NCBI GenBank assembly: GCA_000063505.1
Contig: CT971583.1
Location: 1,085,918 to 1,149,917 of the forward strand
Origin: Synechococcus sp. WH 7803
GTDB taxonomy: Bacteria; Cyanobacteriota; Cyanobacteriia; PCC-6307; Cyanobiaceae
Length of the DNA stretch: 64,000 nt
Direction: 5' to 3'
In this document: piece by piece, positions 42,788-52,590 of the stretch
Layout of the letters: every line of letters begins with the position of its first letter
Numbering within the stretch: the first letter of the stretch is position 1
Program-made: the position numbers and the translations under genes
The notes under the pieces: generated by a model
The model's database searches: none
What the model was told of the DNA's origin: nothing
The model's input: only the letters and a program-made list of their open reading frames with translations

Positions 42788-44689
42788 TCAACCCCTCTGT
42801 TGCAGCAGCCTGGACATCAAGCTTGTGGCTTTGGACTGAAATTGTCCGAGCTCTTCGGGCTCAAGCCCACCCACTGCTAAGCGCGCCAGATCGTAGAGAT
42901 GGTGAGCAAGGTCGACCGCCAGTTGATGGCTGGGCGACGTTGCCCCATCCGCGATCACAACAGAACCCGATTCGAGCTTCAGCAGCTCTTCAACCAGTGG
43001 ATGCTGTTGATTCACCAGCAGCACATGGTGTTCTGGGAGACCAGGCAGTCTCTGTTCCATCAGCGCACCAATATCGTTCATTCTGCGCATCTGTTCAGGC
43101 AGCAAGATCAAGGCTGCAGGCGCATCAGCCCCTCCCTTCAACGCTTGGACTTGCACGGTGACTTTGTCGTTGCTGAGCGACTCCTTCACCAGTGTCCTAA
43201 GGGATTCGCCCTTGGTTTCACCTTCACGGTCGCTTAATTCCGGCTGGTCGTCTTGAAGACTCCGATCCAGTTCAGAATCAACGCGCTGGAATGTGAGCTC
43301 ATTTTCTTGCGATTCCAGCCAGGGAATGAATTGACTATCGAGGACTGTTTCGGCAAAAATGACCTCCGCACCTTGACTTTTCCACAATGATAGTGCCCCT
43401 GCTTGAGCGATTTCATCCGTACAGTACAAAACGCGATTTTGGTTTTCACTGGCTTGGCGATTTTTGTAATTGGTTATTGTTGTATACGATTTAGCGTTGG
43501 CAGTTAACACATCTGAATTGTCGTCTGTGGATGCTGTCGTTTGAAATAAAATCAAGTCTGATACTTGCTCTGCAAATTTTTCGTCTTCCATCGCACCGAT
43601 CTTAACGAAAGGTGCCAATGAATCCCACGCTTCAGCGTATTGATCGGGACTTTCATCTTTCAGAACACGGAGCTTGTCGGCAACCTTCTTTGAGACGAAC
43701 TGCCCGATCGATCGAACTCGACGATCGGTCTGCAGAGCACTTCGGCTTACGTTGAGAGGAATGTCAGGAGAGTCGAGGACGCCCCGCAGTGGCAAGAGAT
43801 ACCGAGGAACAACTTCCTTGATCGAGTCGCTGACAAACACCTGGTTGCAGTACAGCTTGATCTCTCCCTTTTCCCAGTCAGCTCGACCTGTTTGTTTGGG
43901 GAAAAACAGAATCCCTTGAAGGCTGTATGGGTAATCAGTGTTCAGATGGACCCAAAGGAGTGGGTCACCTTGGAATGGATAGAGATACCGGTAGAGGTCA
44001 ATGTAGTCCTGATCGTCGAGCTCCCTTGCACTGCGTCGCCAGGGGGCGTTCATCTTGTTGATTGTTTCTCCCTCTAGTTGAACAGGTACTGCCATAAAGT
44101 CGCAGTAGGTGTTGATCAGCGTCTTGATTCGAGTTGGTTCCAGGTATTCGAGTTCTTCCTCAAGCAGGTGGAGAATAATATCTGTTCCCGCTTCAGTTCT
44201 TTGCCCCTCTGATAACGAGTAATTGGGAGATCCATCACAGCTCCAATGCACTGCAGAGCTGTCTGGTCGGGCAGAGAACGTGGATATTTCAACGCGTTCG
44301 GCCACCATAAAGCTGGAGTAAAAGCCCAGGCCAAAATGACCGATTATTGCTTCGCTGTTTTGCTTGTATTTTTCTAGGAAATCTTCTGCACTGGAAAATG
44401 CAACTTGATTGATGTATCGCTTCACTTCGTCGGCTGTCATGCCGATTCCGTTATCGCTGATTGTGAGCGTTTTTTTCTCTCGATCAATCCGAACTTGAAT
44501 TTTACCGTCTTCGCCTTCCAGGCAATCGCCAGCCATCGAAGCCATGCGTCTCTTGCTGATGGCATCCACGCCATTGCTCACCAGCTCTCTTAGGAAAACC
44601 TCGTGCCCAGAATAAACAGCCTTTTTAATAATTGGAAAAATATTTTCAGTATGAATCTGAATTTGACCGTTCTCTTCTTGCACAGCCAT
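42788..44689 (-). CDS. htpG: Molecular chaperone HtpG (Hsp90)
   Basis: A 633-residue Hsp90 chaperone. The N-terminal ATPase domain shows LRELVSNGVDAISKRRM, SDNGIGMTADEVKRYINQVA and GHFGLGFYSSFMVAERV; the middle domain has NVSRSALQTDRRVRSIG. The gene begins MAVQEENGQIQIHTENIFPI. HtpG handles client folding under heat, light and osmotic stress and interacts with phycobilisome linker and Mn-related proteins. A 6-bp inverted repeat (TAAAAT...ATTTTA, 44698-44712) lies just upstream of its start, and no CIRCE element was seen. Confidence 0.95.
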   Translation of the reverse strand: MAVQEENGQIQIHTENIFPIIKKAVYSGHEVFLRELVSNGVDAISKRRMASMAGDCLEGEDGKIQVRIDREKKTLTISDNGIGMTADEVKRYINQVAFSSAEDFLEKYKQNSEAIIGHFGLGFYSSFMVAERVEISTFSARPDSSAVHWSCDGSPNYSLSEGQRTEAGTDIILHLLEEELEYLEPTRIKTLINTYCDFMAVPVQLEGETINKMNAPWRRSARELDDQDYIDLYRYLYPFQGDPLLWVHLNTDYPYSLQGILFFPKQTGRADWEKGEIKLYCNQVFVSDSIKEVVPRYLLPLRGVLDSPDIPLNVSRSALQTDRRVRSIGQFVSKKVADKLRVLKDESPDQYAEAWDSLAPFVKIGAMEDEKFAEQVSDLILFQTTASTDDNSDVLTANAKSYTTITNYKNRQASENQNRVLYCTDEIAQAGALSLWKSQGAEVIFAETVLDSQFIPWLESQENELTFQRVDSELDRSLQDDQPELSDREGETKGESLRTLVKESLSNDKVTVQVQALKGGADAPAALILLPEQMRRMNDIGALMEQRLPGLPEHHVLLVNQQHPLVEELLKLESGSVVIADGATSPSHQLAVDLAHHLYDLARLAVGGLEPEELGQFQSKATSLMSRLLQQRG

Positions 44690-44799
44690 TGCAACAATAA
44701 AATTCTATTTTACGTGCACACTGCTTCCCTCCCAATATCCCCTTGGGTGGGGGTTTCCGAACCCTCTTCTGTGATCGCGGATCGTGTTGATGCCGTTTG

Positions 44800-45024
44800 C
44801 TACTTGACTTTTTGAAGATCGCTTCGTTCTTCAGCTAAAATCGCTCCATCAACTGGACAAACTTGTAAACAGATACCGCAGTCAATGCAAGTGTCAAAGT
44901 CGATCCAATAAAAATCAGTCCCTTTTTTGTTTTTTCCTTTTCCTGGTTGAATGCACGCCACCGGGCAGGCGTCAACGCAATCTGCAACTCCTTCGCAGAC
45001 ATCAGTGACGATGGTATGTGCCAT
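44800..45024 (-). CDS. Bacterial-type ferredoxin (probable 3Fe-4S/4Fe-4S)
   Basis: A 74-residue ferredoxin that starts MAHTIVTDVCEGVADCVDAC. Cysteines fall in two clusters, CEGVADCVDACPVAC and CIDCGICLQVCP. The first cluster spacing (five residues between the first two cysteines, and three between the next ones) suits a 7Fe-type cluster, and the second is a regular CxxCxxCxxxCP 4Fe-4S set. It carries electrons between soluble partners in the cytoplasm; the partner is unknown. It starts 24 bp after hisZ on the same strand. Confidence 0.85.
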   Translation of the reverse strand: MAHTIVTDVCEGVADCVDACPVACIQPGKGKNKKGTDFYWIDFDTCIDCGICLQVCPVDGAILAEERSDLQKVK

Positions 45025-45048
45025 GAATTTTTAAGGGCGAATCCGATC

Positions 45049-46230
45049 TTAGTCGCCGACCCATTCCAATGAGTTGCAACCTGCTTCCCTCAAGCGTTCT
45101 TCCGCCTCGGCTTTGGTTTCACAGGGATGATGGTCAACCTGACAGCTCAGTCCCCTGCGGTGAAGACCGGCCTGTGCCTGCAGCGCCTGCTCCATGGACG
45201 AGTTTTGGGAGTAACACAGGAGAATTCGATCGGTTCGGCTGGTCGTCATCGCGAAGGCTCCTGGCAGATCCCTGAGGTCGTCCACACAAAAGCTGAATCC
45301 AAGGCCAGTGGCATCCTTGCCCCTGGCTCCCAGTCGCTGCACAACTGTGTCGTAGCGGCCACCACGAGCCACAACCACAGGCGACGACGTCCCTCGACAG
45401 ACGAGTTGGAACACGATGCCGTCATACAAGGCATACATCGGTTGAAACGTTGGATCGAGCTGAAGGCTGATACCTGTCGTTTCGGCCAGTGGGCTGAGAT
45501 GGTTGATCAGCCTTGTGAGTTGCTGAAGTACGGGTGCGTCTGGGAATGCGTCTTTGAGCTGGCTGATCACAGCATCCGGAGCCCCCCGACGATCCAGCCA
45601 CTGCTGGAGGTGAGCATGTTGGGGTTGGGTGTTGATCAGTTCGCGTAGTGCGAGACGATCCAGTTGGGTCAGGCAGTTCCTGTAGGCCGGATGGTCTTGC
45701 TCGTCAACGTTTTTCAGAAGCAATTGCATCAAGCCTGTGTGGCCGATCAGCAGTTGCGGCGGCTCGCTCAGCGGGAGTGCCAGGGCTTTGAACGATGCCA
45801 TCAACAGTGACAGCAGTTCCAGCTCTGCTTCCACCCCACGGGCTCCGAACAGCTCCACCCCGCAATGCAGTTTTTCCTCAATGCAGAGTCCGCCCTCGTC
45901 AGCCTGACGCCCCTCAAATACGGTGCCATGGCTCCAGAGTCTCAAGGGCCGTCGACGATTCTGGAATCGCGTGCAGGCCGCCCGAGCAATGGATGCTGTC
46001 ATCTCAGGGCGCAAGCCCAAGGGTTCGTCCGCAACGAGTCGAACAATGTCGCGACTGTCGATGGCCCCCCCTGCTTTGAGCGTGTCCATGCGCTCAATCC
46101 TTGGTGGTGCGACTTCTTCATAGCCCCAGAGCCTGTAGACCGCTGCCAGTGCTTCCCTTAATTCATGGTTGCGTTGAACCTGCTGAGGGTTCAGATCCCT
46201 CACACCGGAGGCAGGCTGAAGGGCCATCAC
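45049..46230 (-). CDS. hisZ: ATP phosphoribosyltransferase regulatory subunit HisZ
   Basis: A 393-residue HisRS-like protein that allosterically regulates the short form of HisG in histidine synthesis. Segments MALQPASGVRDLNPQQVQRN and LGLRPEMTASIARAACTRFQ are typical; the motif-2-like arginine is retained, but the anticodon-binding domain is missing, as in all HisZ. The start is ATG at 46230 or 46227. It lies in a run of minus-strand genes (2Fe-2S ferredoxin, IMPase family, hisZ, ferredoxin) with gaps under 25 bp. Confidence 0.92.
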   Translation of the reverse strand: MMALQPASGVRDLNPQQVQRNHELREALAAVYRLWGYEEVAPPRIERMDTLKAGGAIDSRDIVRLVADEPLGLRPEMTASIARAACTRFQNRRRPLRLWSHGTVFEGRQADEGGLCIEEKLHCGVELFGARGVEAELELLSLLMASFKALALPLSEPPQLLIGHTGLMQLLLKNVDEQDHPAYRNCLTQLDRLALRELINTQPQHAHLQQWLDRRGAPDAVISQLKDAFPDAPVLQQLTRLINHLSPLAETTGISLQLDPTFQPMYALYDGIVFQLVCRGTSSPVVVARGGRYDTVVQRLGARGKDATGLGFSFCVDDLRDLPGAFAMTTSRTDRILLCYSQNSSMEQALQAQAGLHRRGLSCQVDHHPCETKAEAEERLREAGCNSLEWVGD

Positions 46231-46248
46231 GATGAATCGTCGATCAGA

Positions 46249-47133
46249 TCAGGATCCCACGTCTTGGTGCACTCCATAGCCCTCACCTGGCATGGGTGAC
46301 ACCTTGGCGAGCTCCTGTTTCAGCGGATGGTGGAGCGCCGTGCCTGTGGCCAAGATTCGTCCGGAATGGAGCTGGAAGCTTTCTCCGCGGTAATCGTTCA
46401 CCACGCCGCCAGCCAGTTGCACCAGTGCCGCACCAGCGGCCAAGTCCCAGGGCGCCAAACCCCTCTCCCAGTAGCCATCCAGGCGACCCGCGGCCACAAA
46501 GGCCAGGTCGACGGCAGCGGCACCACCGCGGCGCACTCCCCTTGTGCGGTGCGTCATCCATGCAAATTCGGCATAGTTGTTGTCCAGCACTTCACGGCGG
46601 TCATAGGCAAACCCCGTCACCAGAAGACTCTCTTCAAGGCTTGAGCAGTCGGAGACGCTGATTTTCTGGTCGTTCAGAAACGATCCCTCTCCGGGGCAAC
46701 ACCAGTACATCTCATTGAGAAACGGGACGGAGATGGCTCCCAGTACTGGCTGATCACGCCAGACCAGGCCGATTGACGTGGCAAAGAGTGGGTAGCTGTG
46801 GGCAAAGTTGGTGGTTCCATCGAGTGGGTCGACGCACCAGCAGAGATCCGCCACATGGTCGCTGGCGCCAGACTCCTCCGCGAGAACAGCAATCTCAGGG
46901 GTTAAACGGGACAGTAGTCCCAGCACTTCAGCCTCAGCTGCGTGATCCGCTGCTGTAACCAGGTCACCTGACCTGCCTTTTTCTTGAATTGAGTTCAGCT
47001 TGCCGAAGTGCCTCATCAACGTGTCGCCGCCTCGCTTGGCTGCCTGGAGCGCAACGGCAGACAGTGATTTGAGCCGTTCTGCAGACAATCCAGCTTCTGC
47101 GGCCACGGCGTAGCAATCAAGACCTCTTGGCAT
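46249..47133 (-). CDS. Inositol monophosphatase-family phosphatase
   Basis: A 294-residue Mg2+-dependent, Li+-sensitive phosphatase of the IMPase superfamily. Metal-binding motifs are AEESG (DHVADLCWC following), DPLDGTTNFAHSYPLFA and, near the C-terminus, LAPWDLAAGAALVQLAGG. Substrates of this family include inositol-phosphate, histidinol-phosphate, fructose-bisphosphate and PAP; hisZ directly downstream makes histidinol-phosphate phosphatase (HisN) an appealing guess, but nothing in the sequence proves it. The start ATG overlaps the upstream ferredoxin stop by one base. Confidence 0.86.
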   Translation of the reverse strand: MPRGLDCYAVAAEAGLSAERLKSLSAVALQAAKRGGDTLMRHFGKLNSIQEKGRSGDLVTAADHAAEAEVLGLLSRLTPEIAVLAEESGASDHVADLCWCVDPLDGTTNFAHSYPLFATSIGLVWRDQPVLGAISVPFLNEMYWCCPGEGSFLNDQKISVSDCSSLEESLLVTGFAYDRREVLDNNYAEFAWMTHRTRGVRRGGAAAVDLAFVAAGRLDGYWERGLAPWDLAAGAALVQLAGGVVNDYRGESFQLHSGRILATGTALHHPLKQELAKVSPMPGEGYGVHQDVGS

Positions 47134-47498
47134 TACTCCTCATCCAATGGCAGACCACGGGTCACAACCCCCTTGCCGAAGTGTCGGCCGAACTGAAGCT
47201 CGTAGACCTCATCCTCATCCTGGGTTTCCGCCTCCAATGGACCGATGGCGCGTGCCACACAGAGAAGGCCATACCCTTTGGCCCGCAGCTCCCGGGACAA
47301 GCCCATCGCTTCACGTTGGTCGAGCTCGCCGTCTAACACCCTGACCGCACAGGACGTACAGCACCCATTTCGACAGGAAAACGGCAGGGGATCTCCCTGG
47401 CGTTCAAAGCTCTGCAGGATGTACTCGCCTTCCTGCACGTCATGACTGATCACCCGTCCCTCTTGACGCCAGTGGATGGTGATGCGGTGACTCGGCAT
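47133..47498 (-). CDS. 2Fe-2S plant-type ferredoxin
   Basis: A 121-residue [2Fe-2S] ferredoxin. Its ligand pattern is [10 protein letters not shown] (Cys-x4-Cys-x2-Cys) with a fourth Cys in [11 protein letters not shown]. The family's start pattern is [19 protein letters not shown], and the C-terminus is acidic ([12 protein letters not shown]). It resembles the accessory ferredoxins of cyanobacteria rather than the main PetF, which is shorter. ATG at 47498 is used; the ATG at 47501 is an alternative. It starts a four-gene minus-strand run. Confidence 0.87.
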   Translation of the reverse strand: MPSHRITIHWRQEGRVISHDVQEGEYILQSFERQGDPLPFSCRNGCCTSCAVRVLDGELDQREAMGLSRELRAKGYGLLCVARAIGPLEAETQDEDEVYELQFGRHFGKGVVTRGLPLDEE

Positions 47499-47554
47499 CA
47501 ATGCGACTCCTCAGGGACTGCCCTGCTACATTCTCACTTGCCCCATCAGCCGCT

Positions 47555-47641
47555 GGAGAGGTGGCCGAGTGGTCGAAGGCGCAGCACTGGAAATGCTGTA
47601 TAGGGGCAACTCTATCGAGGGTTCGAATCCCTCCCTCTCCG
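47555..47641 (+). tRNA. trnS-GGA: tRNA-Ser (anticodon GGA)
   Basis: A full cloverleaf: the acceptor arm GGAGAGG (47555-47561) pairs with CCTCTCC (47634-47640) with discriminator G at 47641. The anticodon stem CAGCA/TGCTG holds the loop CTGGAAA with anticodon GGA at 47589-47591. A long variable arm (TATAGGGGCAACTCTATCGA region) and the T-loop GTTCGAATC fit serine. It reads UCC and UCU codons. A strong terminator follows. Confidence 0.97.
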
Positions 47642-47648
47642 CTTCCAC

Positions 47649-47674
47649 ACCGGCCCTAAGGCCGGTTTTTTTTT
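47649..47674 (+). terminator. Intrinsic terminator after tRNA-Ser
   Basis: Perfect hairpin ACCGGCC-CTAA-GGCCGGT (47649-47666) directly followed by a run of eight or nine T. It ends the tRNA transcript before the convergent pstB gene. Confidence 0.92.
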
Positions 47675-47728
47675 GCCAATGGTGGGAACTGCGGCAGTCC
47701 CCACGGGTTCATGCCGCAAGACGACGGC

Positions 47729-48544
47729 TCAACCGAAGCGGCCGGACACGTAGTCCTGAGTGGCCTGTTGGGTGGGTGCGTTGAAGATTTTTTCAGTCTC
47801 GTTGAATTCAACGAGATAACCGACCTTGCCGGAGCCTCCCTCGACCGCTTCAGCGTTGTAGAAGGCGGTCATGTCACTCACCCGCACAGCCTGTTGCATG
47901 TTGTGGGTGACGATCACGATGGTGAAGCTCTTCTTGAGCTCATGCATGGTTTCTTCGATCTTCAGTGTTGAGATCGGGTCCAGAGCTGAACAGGGCTCAT
48001 CCATCAGGATGACTTCGGGCTGGATGGCAATGGTTCGTGCGATGCAGAGCCGCTGCTGCTGGCCTCCAGAGAGGGAATATCCACTCTCATTGAGCTTGTC
48101 CTTGCATTCGTCCCAAACGGCCGCCTGTCGCAAGGAGCGTTCAACCAGCTCATCCATATCCCCTGTAAAGCCATTGATACGGGCGCCGAAGGCGATGTTT
48201 TCGTAGATCGACTTCGGGAATGGGTTGGGTTGCTGGAACACCATGCCAATTCGTCGCCTGACCTCAACAGGATCGACTGATGGGTCGTAGAGATCGGCAC
48301 CATCAAAGAGGACGCGTCCCCGCAATGAGCAACCTTCGATGAGGTCGTTCATGCGGTTGAGAGCTCGCAAAACTGTTGACTTACCACAACCTGATGGTCC
48401 GATGAAGGCTGTGACTTTTCCGCGAGGGATGTCGCAGTAAACGTTTTTGACGGCCTCATAGCTGCCGTAGCTGATGGTGGCGTTTTGGATCGAGATGCAG
48501 GTGTTTTCGGAAACAGGCTGAGGAGTCAATGTGGAATCAGGCAT
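47729..48544 (-). CDS. pstB: Phosphate ABC transporter ATPase PstB
   Basis: A 271-residue ATPase of the phosphate importer. Walker A is GPSGCGKST, the signature [15 protein letters not shown], Walker [13 protein letters not shown]. PstB-specific features are [20 protein letters not shown] and [10 protein letters not shown]. The gene follows pstA by 38 bp; the pst cluster order here is pstC-pstA-pstB, and the binding protein SphX is encoded 14 kb away. A phoU gene is not seen. Confidence 0.96.
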   Translation of the reverse strand: MPDSTLTPQPVSENTCISIQNATISYGSYEAVKNVYCDIPRGKVTAFIGPSGCGKSTVLRALNRMNDLIEGCSLRGRVLFDGADLYDPSVDPVEVRRRIGMVFQQPNPFPKSIYENIAFGARINGFTGDMDELVERSLRQAAVWDECKDKLNESGYSLSGGQQQRLCIARTIAIQPEVILMDEPCSALDPISTLKIEETMHELKKSFTIVIVTHNMQQAVRVSDMTAFYNAEAVEGGSGKVGYLVEFNETEKIFNAPTQQATQDYVSGRFG

Positions 48545-48582
48545 GGTTAGGGAGAAAAGACAGGTCGGCGGACTTGAGTGAA

Positions 48583-49494
48583 TTATTTAGACGCGAACTG
48601 GCCCAGCCAGCGCGCGAAAAGGTTCAAGCCAAGGATGAACAGAACCAGTACAAAGGAGGCAGCCCATGCCAGCTCGTTCTGCGCCTCGTAAGGCATGATT
48701 GCGAAGTTGTAAATCAGAACAGACAAGGTCGCGATGGGATTGAAGACTCCATCGATCCCTTCCGACCAAAAGGGTGAAAAGAGTGCTGTAAAAATCAGTG
48801 GAGCGGTTTCACCAGCCGCTCTTGCAATCGACAACACCACGCCGGTGGCGATTGGAGTAAACGCTGTAGGGAGCGTGATCCTTACGACCGTGACGAATTT
48901 GGAGGCGCCAACGCCGAGAGCGCCGCGACGAAGATCGTCTGAAACAAGCTTTAGGCCTTCATCTGTGGTTTTAATCACAGTGGGAAGCATGAGGATTGAC
49001 AATGCCATGCCTCCAGCAGCTGCGCTGTAGGCATTGCCAAACAAAATCCTGCTGGTGACGATCGTTCCATAGATGAACACACCGGCAATGATTGAAGGAA
49101 CGCCAGACAAAACATTGGTTCCAAATCGGATAAATTGCGCGAATTTTCCACCTCGTGAGTATTCGGCAAGGAAAATTCCGCCGCCAACACCCACAGGAAT
49201 GGCGATGACAGCTGCAATCAAGGTGACAACGATGCTGCCGATAATGGCATTGGCAATGCCACCGCCTTCCAAGCCTGGTGGTGGCGGCAATTCAGTTAAC
49301 AACGTGAGGCTGATTTTTTGCCCGCCTTTGATCAGGACATAAACCAACACTGCAATCAAAGGAAGCACAGCAATGGCGGCAAATAAGCCGGCAATCACCG
49401 TGAGCAGTCGCGCAATCAGGTTCCGTCGTAATCCCTGCTTGTAGGCAAGGTCGGGAACGCCATTGGCGAGGCGATGGGAAGAGGAGAAGGTCAT
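48583..49494 (-). CDS. pstA: Phosphate ABC transporter permease PstA
   Basis: A 303-residue permease with six helices. Typical segments are [40 protein letters not shown] and [20 protein letters not shown], with the ABC-contact EAA-like loop in [20 protein letters not shown]. It forms the channel with PstC, whose gene ends two bases before this ATG, so translation is probably coupled. Confidence 0.95.
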   Translation of the reverse strand: MTFSSSHRLANGVPDLAYKQGLRRNLIARLLTVIAGLFAAIAVLPLIAVLVYVLIKGGQKISLTLLTELPPPPGLEGGGIANAIIGSIVVTLIAAVIAIPVGVGGGIFLAEYSRGGKFAQFIRFGTNVLSGVPSIIAGVFIYGTIVTSRILFGNAYSAAAGGMALSILMLPTVIKTTDEGLKLVSDDLRRGALGVGASKFVTVVRITLPTAFTPIATGVVLSIARAAGETAPLIFTALFSPFWSEGIDGVFNPIATLSVLIYNFAIMPYEAQNELAWAASFVLVLFILGLNLFARWLGQFASK

Positions 49495-49496
49495 GA

Positions 49497-50444
49497 TCAG
49501 TACTTAAGGCTCAAGCGCTTAACCAGCCATTGTGCGAAAACATTCACCGCAAGGCTAAGGATCATCAAGATGAATGCTGCATACATCAGTGATGAAACCT
49601 GGCTTCCATCGGCTTCCCCAAACTGATTGGCGAGCATGGCAGCAATCGTGTTTCCAGGGGCCAGAAGCGAGGGACTAAAATTATTTGAGTTTCCGATGAT
49701 CATCGTGACCGCCATCGTTTCCCCCATGGCTCTTCCAAGGGCAAGCATCACACCACCAACAATTCCAGAAATAGCTGCTGGAAGTAACACATTAAGAACT
49801 GCTCCCCAACGGGTGGTGCCAACGCCATAAGCGGCTTGGCGAAGTTTGTCGGGAACCTGATTCAATGAGTCTCTAGAAATCGATGTGATGATGGGCAGGA
49901 TCATCACCACGAGAATCAAAATTGCTGGCGCTGTGCCTGGACCAATGGGCGGTGATGAGAAAATTGGTAACCACTCAAACGTTGCATAGAGAAATTCGAG
50001 AAAGGGTCTGATGAAGGGCTCCATCACAAAAATGGCCCAAAGCCCAAGCACCACCGATGGAATCGCGGCTAACAGCTCAACCATCACGCCGATCACGTTG
50101 CGTATCCGCAAAGGAATGATGTTTTCGGTGATGAACACTGCGGTTCCCACGCCGAGAGGCACGGCGATCAACAACGACAGCATCGAGGTGACGATCGTTC
50201 CGTAAATGGCTGTGAAAGCGCCGTACTCGTCATCGACCGGATTCCAGTTGGACGTGACCAAAAATTTCAAGCCGTAACGGCCCATCGATTCCAGTGACCC
50301 CCAGAAGACGACGATGAGGATGGCGAACAACACCACGGCCACCATCGAGGCGAGGGTGACGGCTAGGTATTTGAAGCTCACATCCACCACCTTTTCCGAT
50401 GGTGGACGGCGCCTCAGGAGATACAGCTCCTTGGACTCGGACAT
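49497..50444 (-). CDS. pstC: Phosphate ABC transporter permease PstC
   Basis: A 315-residue permease with six helices and the family segments GVGTAVFITENIIPLRIRNV, ELLAAIPSVVLGLWAIFVME and DKLRQAAYGVGTTRWGAVL. The N-terminal 25 residues are cytoplasmic and charged. It leads the pst cluster. The 145 bp to the divergent dnaK gene hold no clear Pho box; only a weak GTTAAAGC/CTTAGTGA-like pair was seen near 50494-50512. Confidence 0.95.
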   Translation of the reverse strand: MSESKELYLLRRRPPSEKVVDVSFKYLAVTLASMVAVVLFAILIVVFWGSLESMGRYGLKFLVTSNWNPVDDEYGAFTAIYGTIVTSMLSLLIAVPLGVGTAVFITENIIPLRIRNVIGVMVELLAAIPSVVLGLWAIFVMEPFIRPFLEFLYATFEWLPIFSSPPIGPGTAPAILILVVMILPIITSISRDSLNQVPDKLRQAAYGVGTTRWGAVLNVLLPAAISGIVGGVMLALGRAMGETMAVTMIIGNSNNFSPSLLAPGNTIAAMLANQFGEADGSQVSSLMYAAFILMILSLAVNVFAQWLVKRLSLKY

Positions 50445-50589
50445 CCCGCTTTGGCAAAGACGACTGAAACGTAACGGTCGAACCCCATGGAATTCACTAA
50501 GGACGCTTTAACGCAAGCTGCTTCAGACCTTGTCACGGACTGGGAGGCAGCGGTTTGGACCGTTAGCTTGGAAGCCCCCACAGGCGTCT

Positions 50590-52590
50590 ATGGGACGGAT
50601 CGTCGGAATCGACCTGGGTACGACCAACTCCGTTGTTGCTGTTCTCGAGGCAGGTCGCCCTGTGGTGATAGCGAACGCCGAGGGGACCAGAACCACCCCC
50701 TCTGTTGTTGGCTACACCAAAGACAACGAGCTGCTGGTGGGTCAGCCTGCCCGCAGGCAGCTGGTGCTGAACCCACGCAACACCTTCTCGAACCTCAAAC
50801 GTTTCGTTGGTCGGAGCTGGGATGAACTCGATGACAGCTCCCTCACCGTGCCTTACACCGTGAGGGCCAATCCTCAGGGCAATGTGCGCGTCGCTTGCCC
50901 GCAAACCGAACGGGAATATGCCGCTGAGGAGCTGGTTGCCAGCATCCTGCGCAAGCTTGTGGACGATGCTTCGACTTACCTCGGTGAAGAGGTGGAAGCC
51001 GCTGTGATTACGGTTCCCGCTTACTTCAACGATGCCCAACGCCAAGCCACACGGGATGCGGGTCGACTAGCCGGACTGACGGTTGAACGCATCCTGAACG
51101 AGCCGACCGCAGCCGCTCTGGCCTATGGATTTGACCGTAGTGCCGTGCGCCGTGCCCTGGTTTTCGACCTAGGCGGAGGCACCTTCGACGTGTCCTTGCT
51201 GAGGATCGCCAATGGTGTGTTTGATGTGAAAGCCACCAATGGCGATACCCAGCTGGGCGGGAACGATTTTGATCAACGCATTGTTGACTGGCTCGCCGAA
51301 GCGTTTCTCAAAGAGCACAACCTTGATCTCCGCCGTGACCGCCAAGCCCTGCAACGCCTGACCGAAGCTGCCGAAAAGGCCAAACAAGAGCTCTCAGGTG
51401 TGAGCACAACACCGGTGTCGCTCCCCTTCATTGCCACTGGGCCTGATGGGCCCTTGCATATCGAAACCACACTGGATCGTGAAACATTTGAGGGGTTGTG
51501 CCCCGATCTGCTCGATCGCCTGATGTTGCCTGTGCAGTCGGCTCTGAGGGATTCGGGCTGGAGTGCTGAGGACATTGACGATGTGGTGCTGGTTGGTGGA
51601 AGCACGCGGATGCCGATGGTGCAGCAACTGGTGAGAACGCTTGTTCCCAACGACCCTTGCCAATCCGTGAACCCCGATGAGGTGGTGGCCATCGGTGCCG
51701 CGGTTCAGGCCGGAATCATCACCGGGGATCTGAGAGATCTTCTTCTCAACGACGTCACGCCCCTGTCCCTCGGTCTGGAAACCATTGGCGGCTTGATGAA
51801 GGTTCTGATTCCAAGGAATACGGCGATTCCCGTGCGTCAGTCCGATGTGTTCAGCACCTCGGAACCCAACCAGTCTTCCGTCGAGATTCACGTTTGGCAG
51901 GGGGAGCGTCAGATGGCCACTGACAACAAATCCCTGGGGCGTTTCCGTCTCTCCGGTATCCCTCCAGCCCCGAGGGGTGTACCTCAAATTCAGGTTGCTT
52001 TCGATATTGATGCCAACGGCATTCTTCAGGTGAATGCCACCGATCGAACCACTGGCCGCAAACAGTCGGTGACGATCCAGGGTGGATCCACTCTCAGCGA
52101 AGACGAGATTCAGACCCTTCTCGCCGAAGCCGAGGCCAAGGCCGATGAAGACCGCCGCCGTCGCGCCACCATTGAGCGGCGCAATTCGGCCCTGACCCTT
52201 GTGGCGCAGGCGGAACGACGTTTGAGAGATGCGGCACTGGAGTTCGGACCGTATGGAGCAGAGCGCCAGCAACGTGCCGTTGAAATGGCCATGCGCGATG
52301 TGCAGGACCTACTCGAGCAAGAGGATCTCCAGGAACTGGAGCTGGCCGTAAGCGGACTGCAGGAAGCCCTGTTTGGACTGAATCGCCGCCTCACGGCCGA
52401 GCGCCGCACGGAATCGGGTCCACTCCAGGGCTTGAAAAGCACGCTCGGAACCTTGAAAGATGAGCTGTTTGCAGAGGATGACTGGGATGATGACCCCTGG
52501 TCATCTCCTCAGGACCGCTACGGCTACGACACCCGTCCGCGCAATGGACGCCGAGGTCTAGACCCCTGGGACGATGACAACTTCCGCTGA
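50590..52590 (+). CDS. dnaK: DnaK-type Hsp70 chaperone
   Basis: A 666-residue Hsp70. The start MGRIVGIDLGTTNSVVAVLE is unmistakable; the earlier in-frame start adds 20 unlikely residues. Further motifs: LVFDLGGGTFDVSLLRIANG, NGDTQLGGNDFDQRIVDWLA, and the substrate-binding region with PRGVPQIQVAFDIDANGILQ. The C-terminus is acidic and ends DPWDDDNFR rather than the EEVD- or PEAEYEE-type tail. Cyanobacteria have several DnaK forms; a J-protein gene is directly coupled to this one (17-nt overlap). It is not certain whether this is DnaK1, DnaK2 or DnaK3, but the genomic context with a J-protein fits DnaK1. Confidence 0.92.
   Translation: MGRIVGIDLGTTNSVVAVLEAGRPVVIANAEGTRTTPSVVGYTKDNELLVGQPARRQLVLNPRNTFSNLKRFVGRSWDELDDSSLTVPYTVRANPQGNVRVACPQTEREYAAEELVASILRKLVDDASTYLGEEVEAAVITVPAYFNDAQRQATRDAGRLAGLTVERILNEPTAAALAYGFDRSAVRRALVFDLGGGTFDVSLLRIANGVFDVKATNGDTQLGGNDFDQRIVDWLAEAFLKEHNLDLRRDRQALQRLTEAAEKAKQELSGVSTTPVSLPFIATGPDGPLHIETTLDRETFEGLCPDLLDRLMLPVQSALRDSGWSAEDIDDVVLVGGSTRMPMVQQLVRTLVPNDPCQSVNPDEVVAIGAAVQAGIITGDLRDLLLNDVTPLSLGLETIGGLMKVLIPRNTAIPVRQSDVFSTSEPNQSSVEIHVWQGERQMATDNKSLGRFRLSGIPPAPRGVPQIQVAFDIDANGILQVNATDRTTGRKQSVTIQGGSTLSEDEIQTLLAEAEAKADEDRRRRATIERRNSALTLVAQAERRLRDAALEFGPYGAERQQRAVEMAMRDVQDLLEQEDLQELELAVSGLQEALFGLNRRLTAERRTESGPLQGLKSTLGTLKDELFAEDDWDDDPWSSPQDRYGYDTRPRNGRRGLDPWDDDNFR

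Noticed and set aside
44690-44799. Terminator after the bacterial-type ferredoxin
   Set aside because: A GGGTT-CGGA-AACCC-like hairpin and CCCC/GGGG blocks can pair on the minus strand, but there is no T-run, so termination is unsupported.
47569-47784. Plus-strand ORF over the tRNA-Ser gene
   Set aside because: The sequence folds into a complete tRNA with terminator; the ORF is accidental.
50445-50589. Pho box upstream of pstC
   Set aside because: Only a weak pair resembling GTTAAAGC and CTTAGTGA was found at 8-3-8 spacing; too few matches to call.
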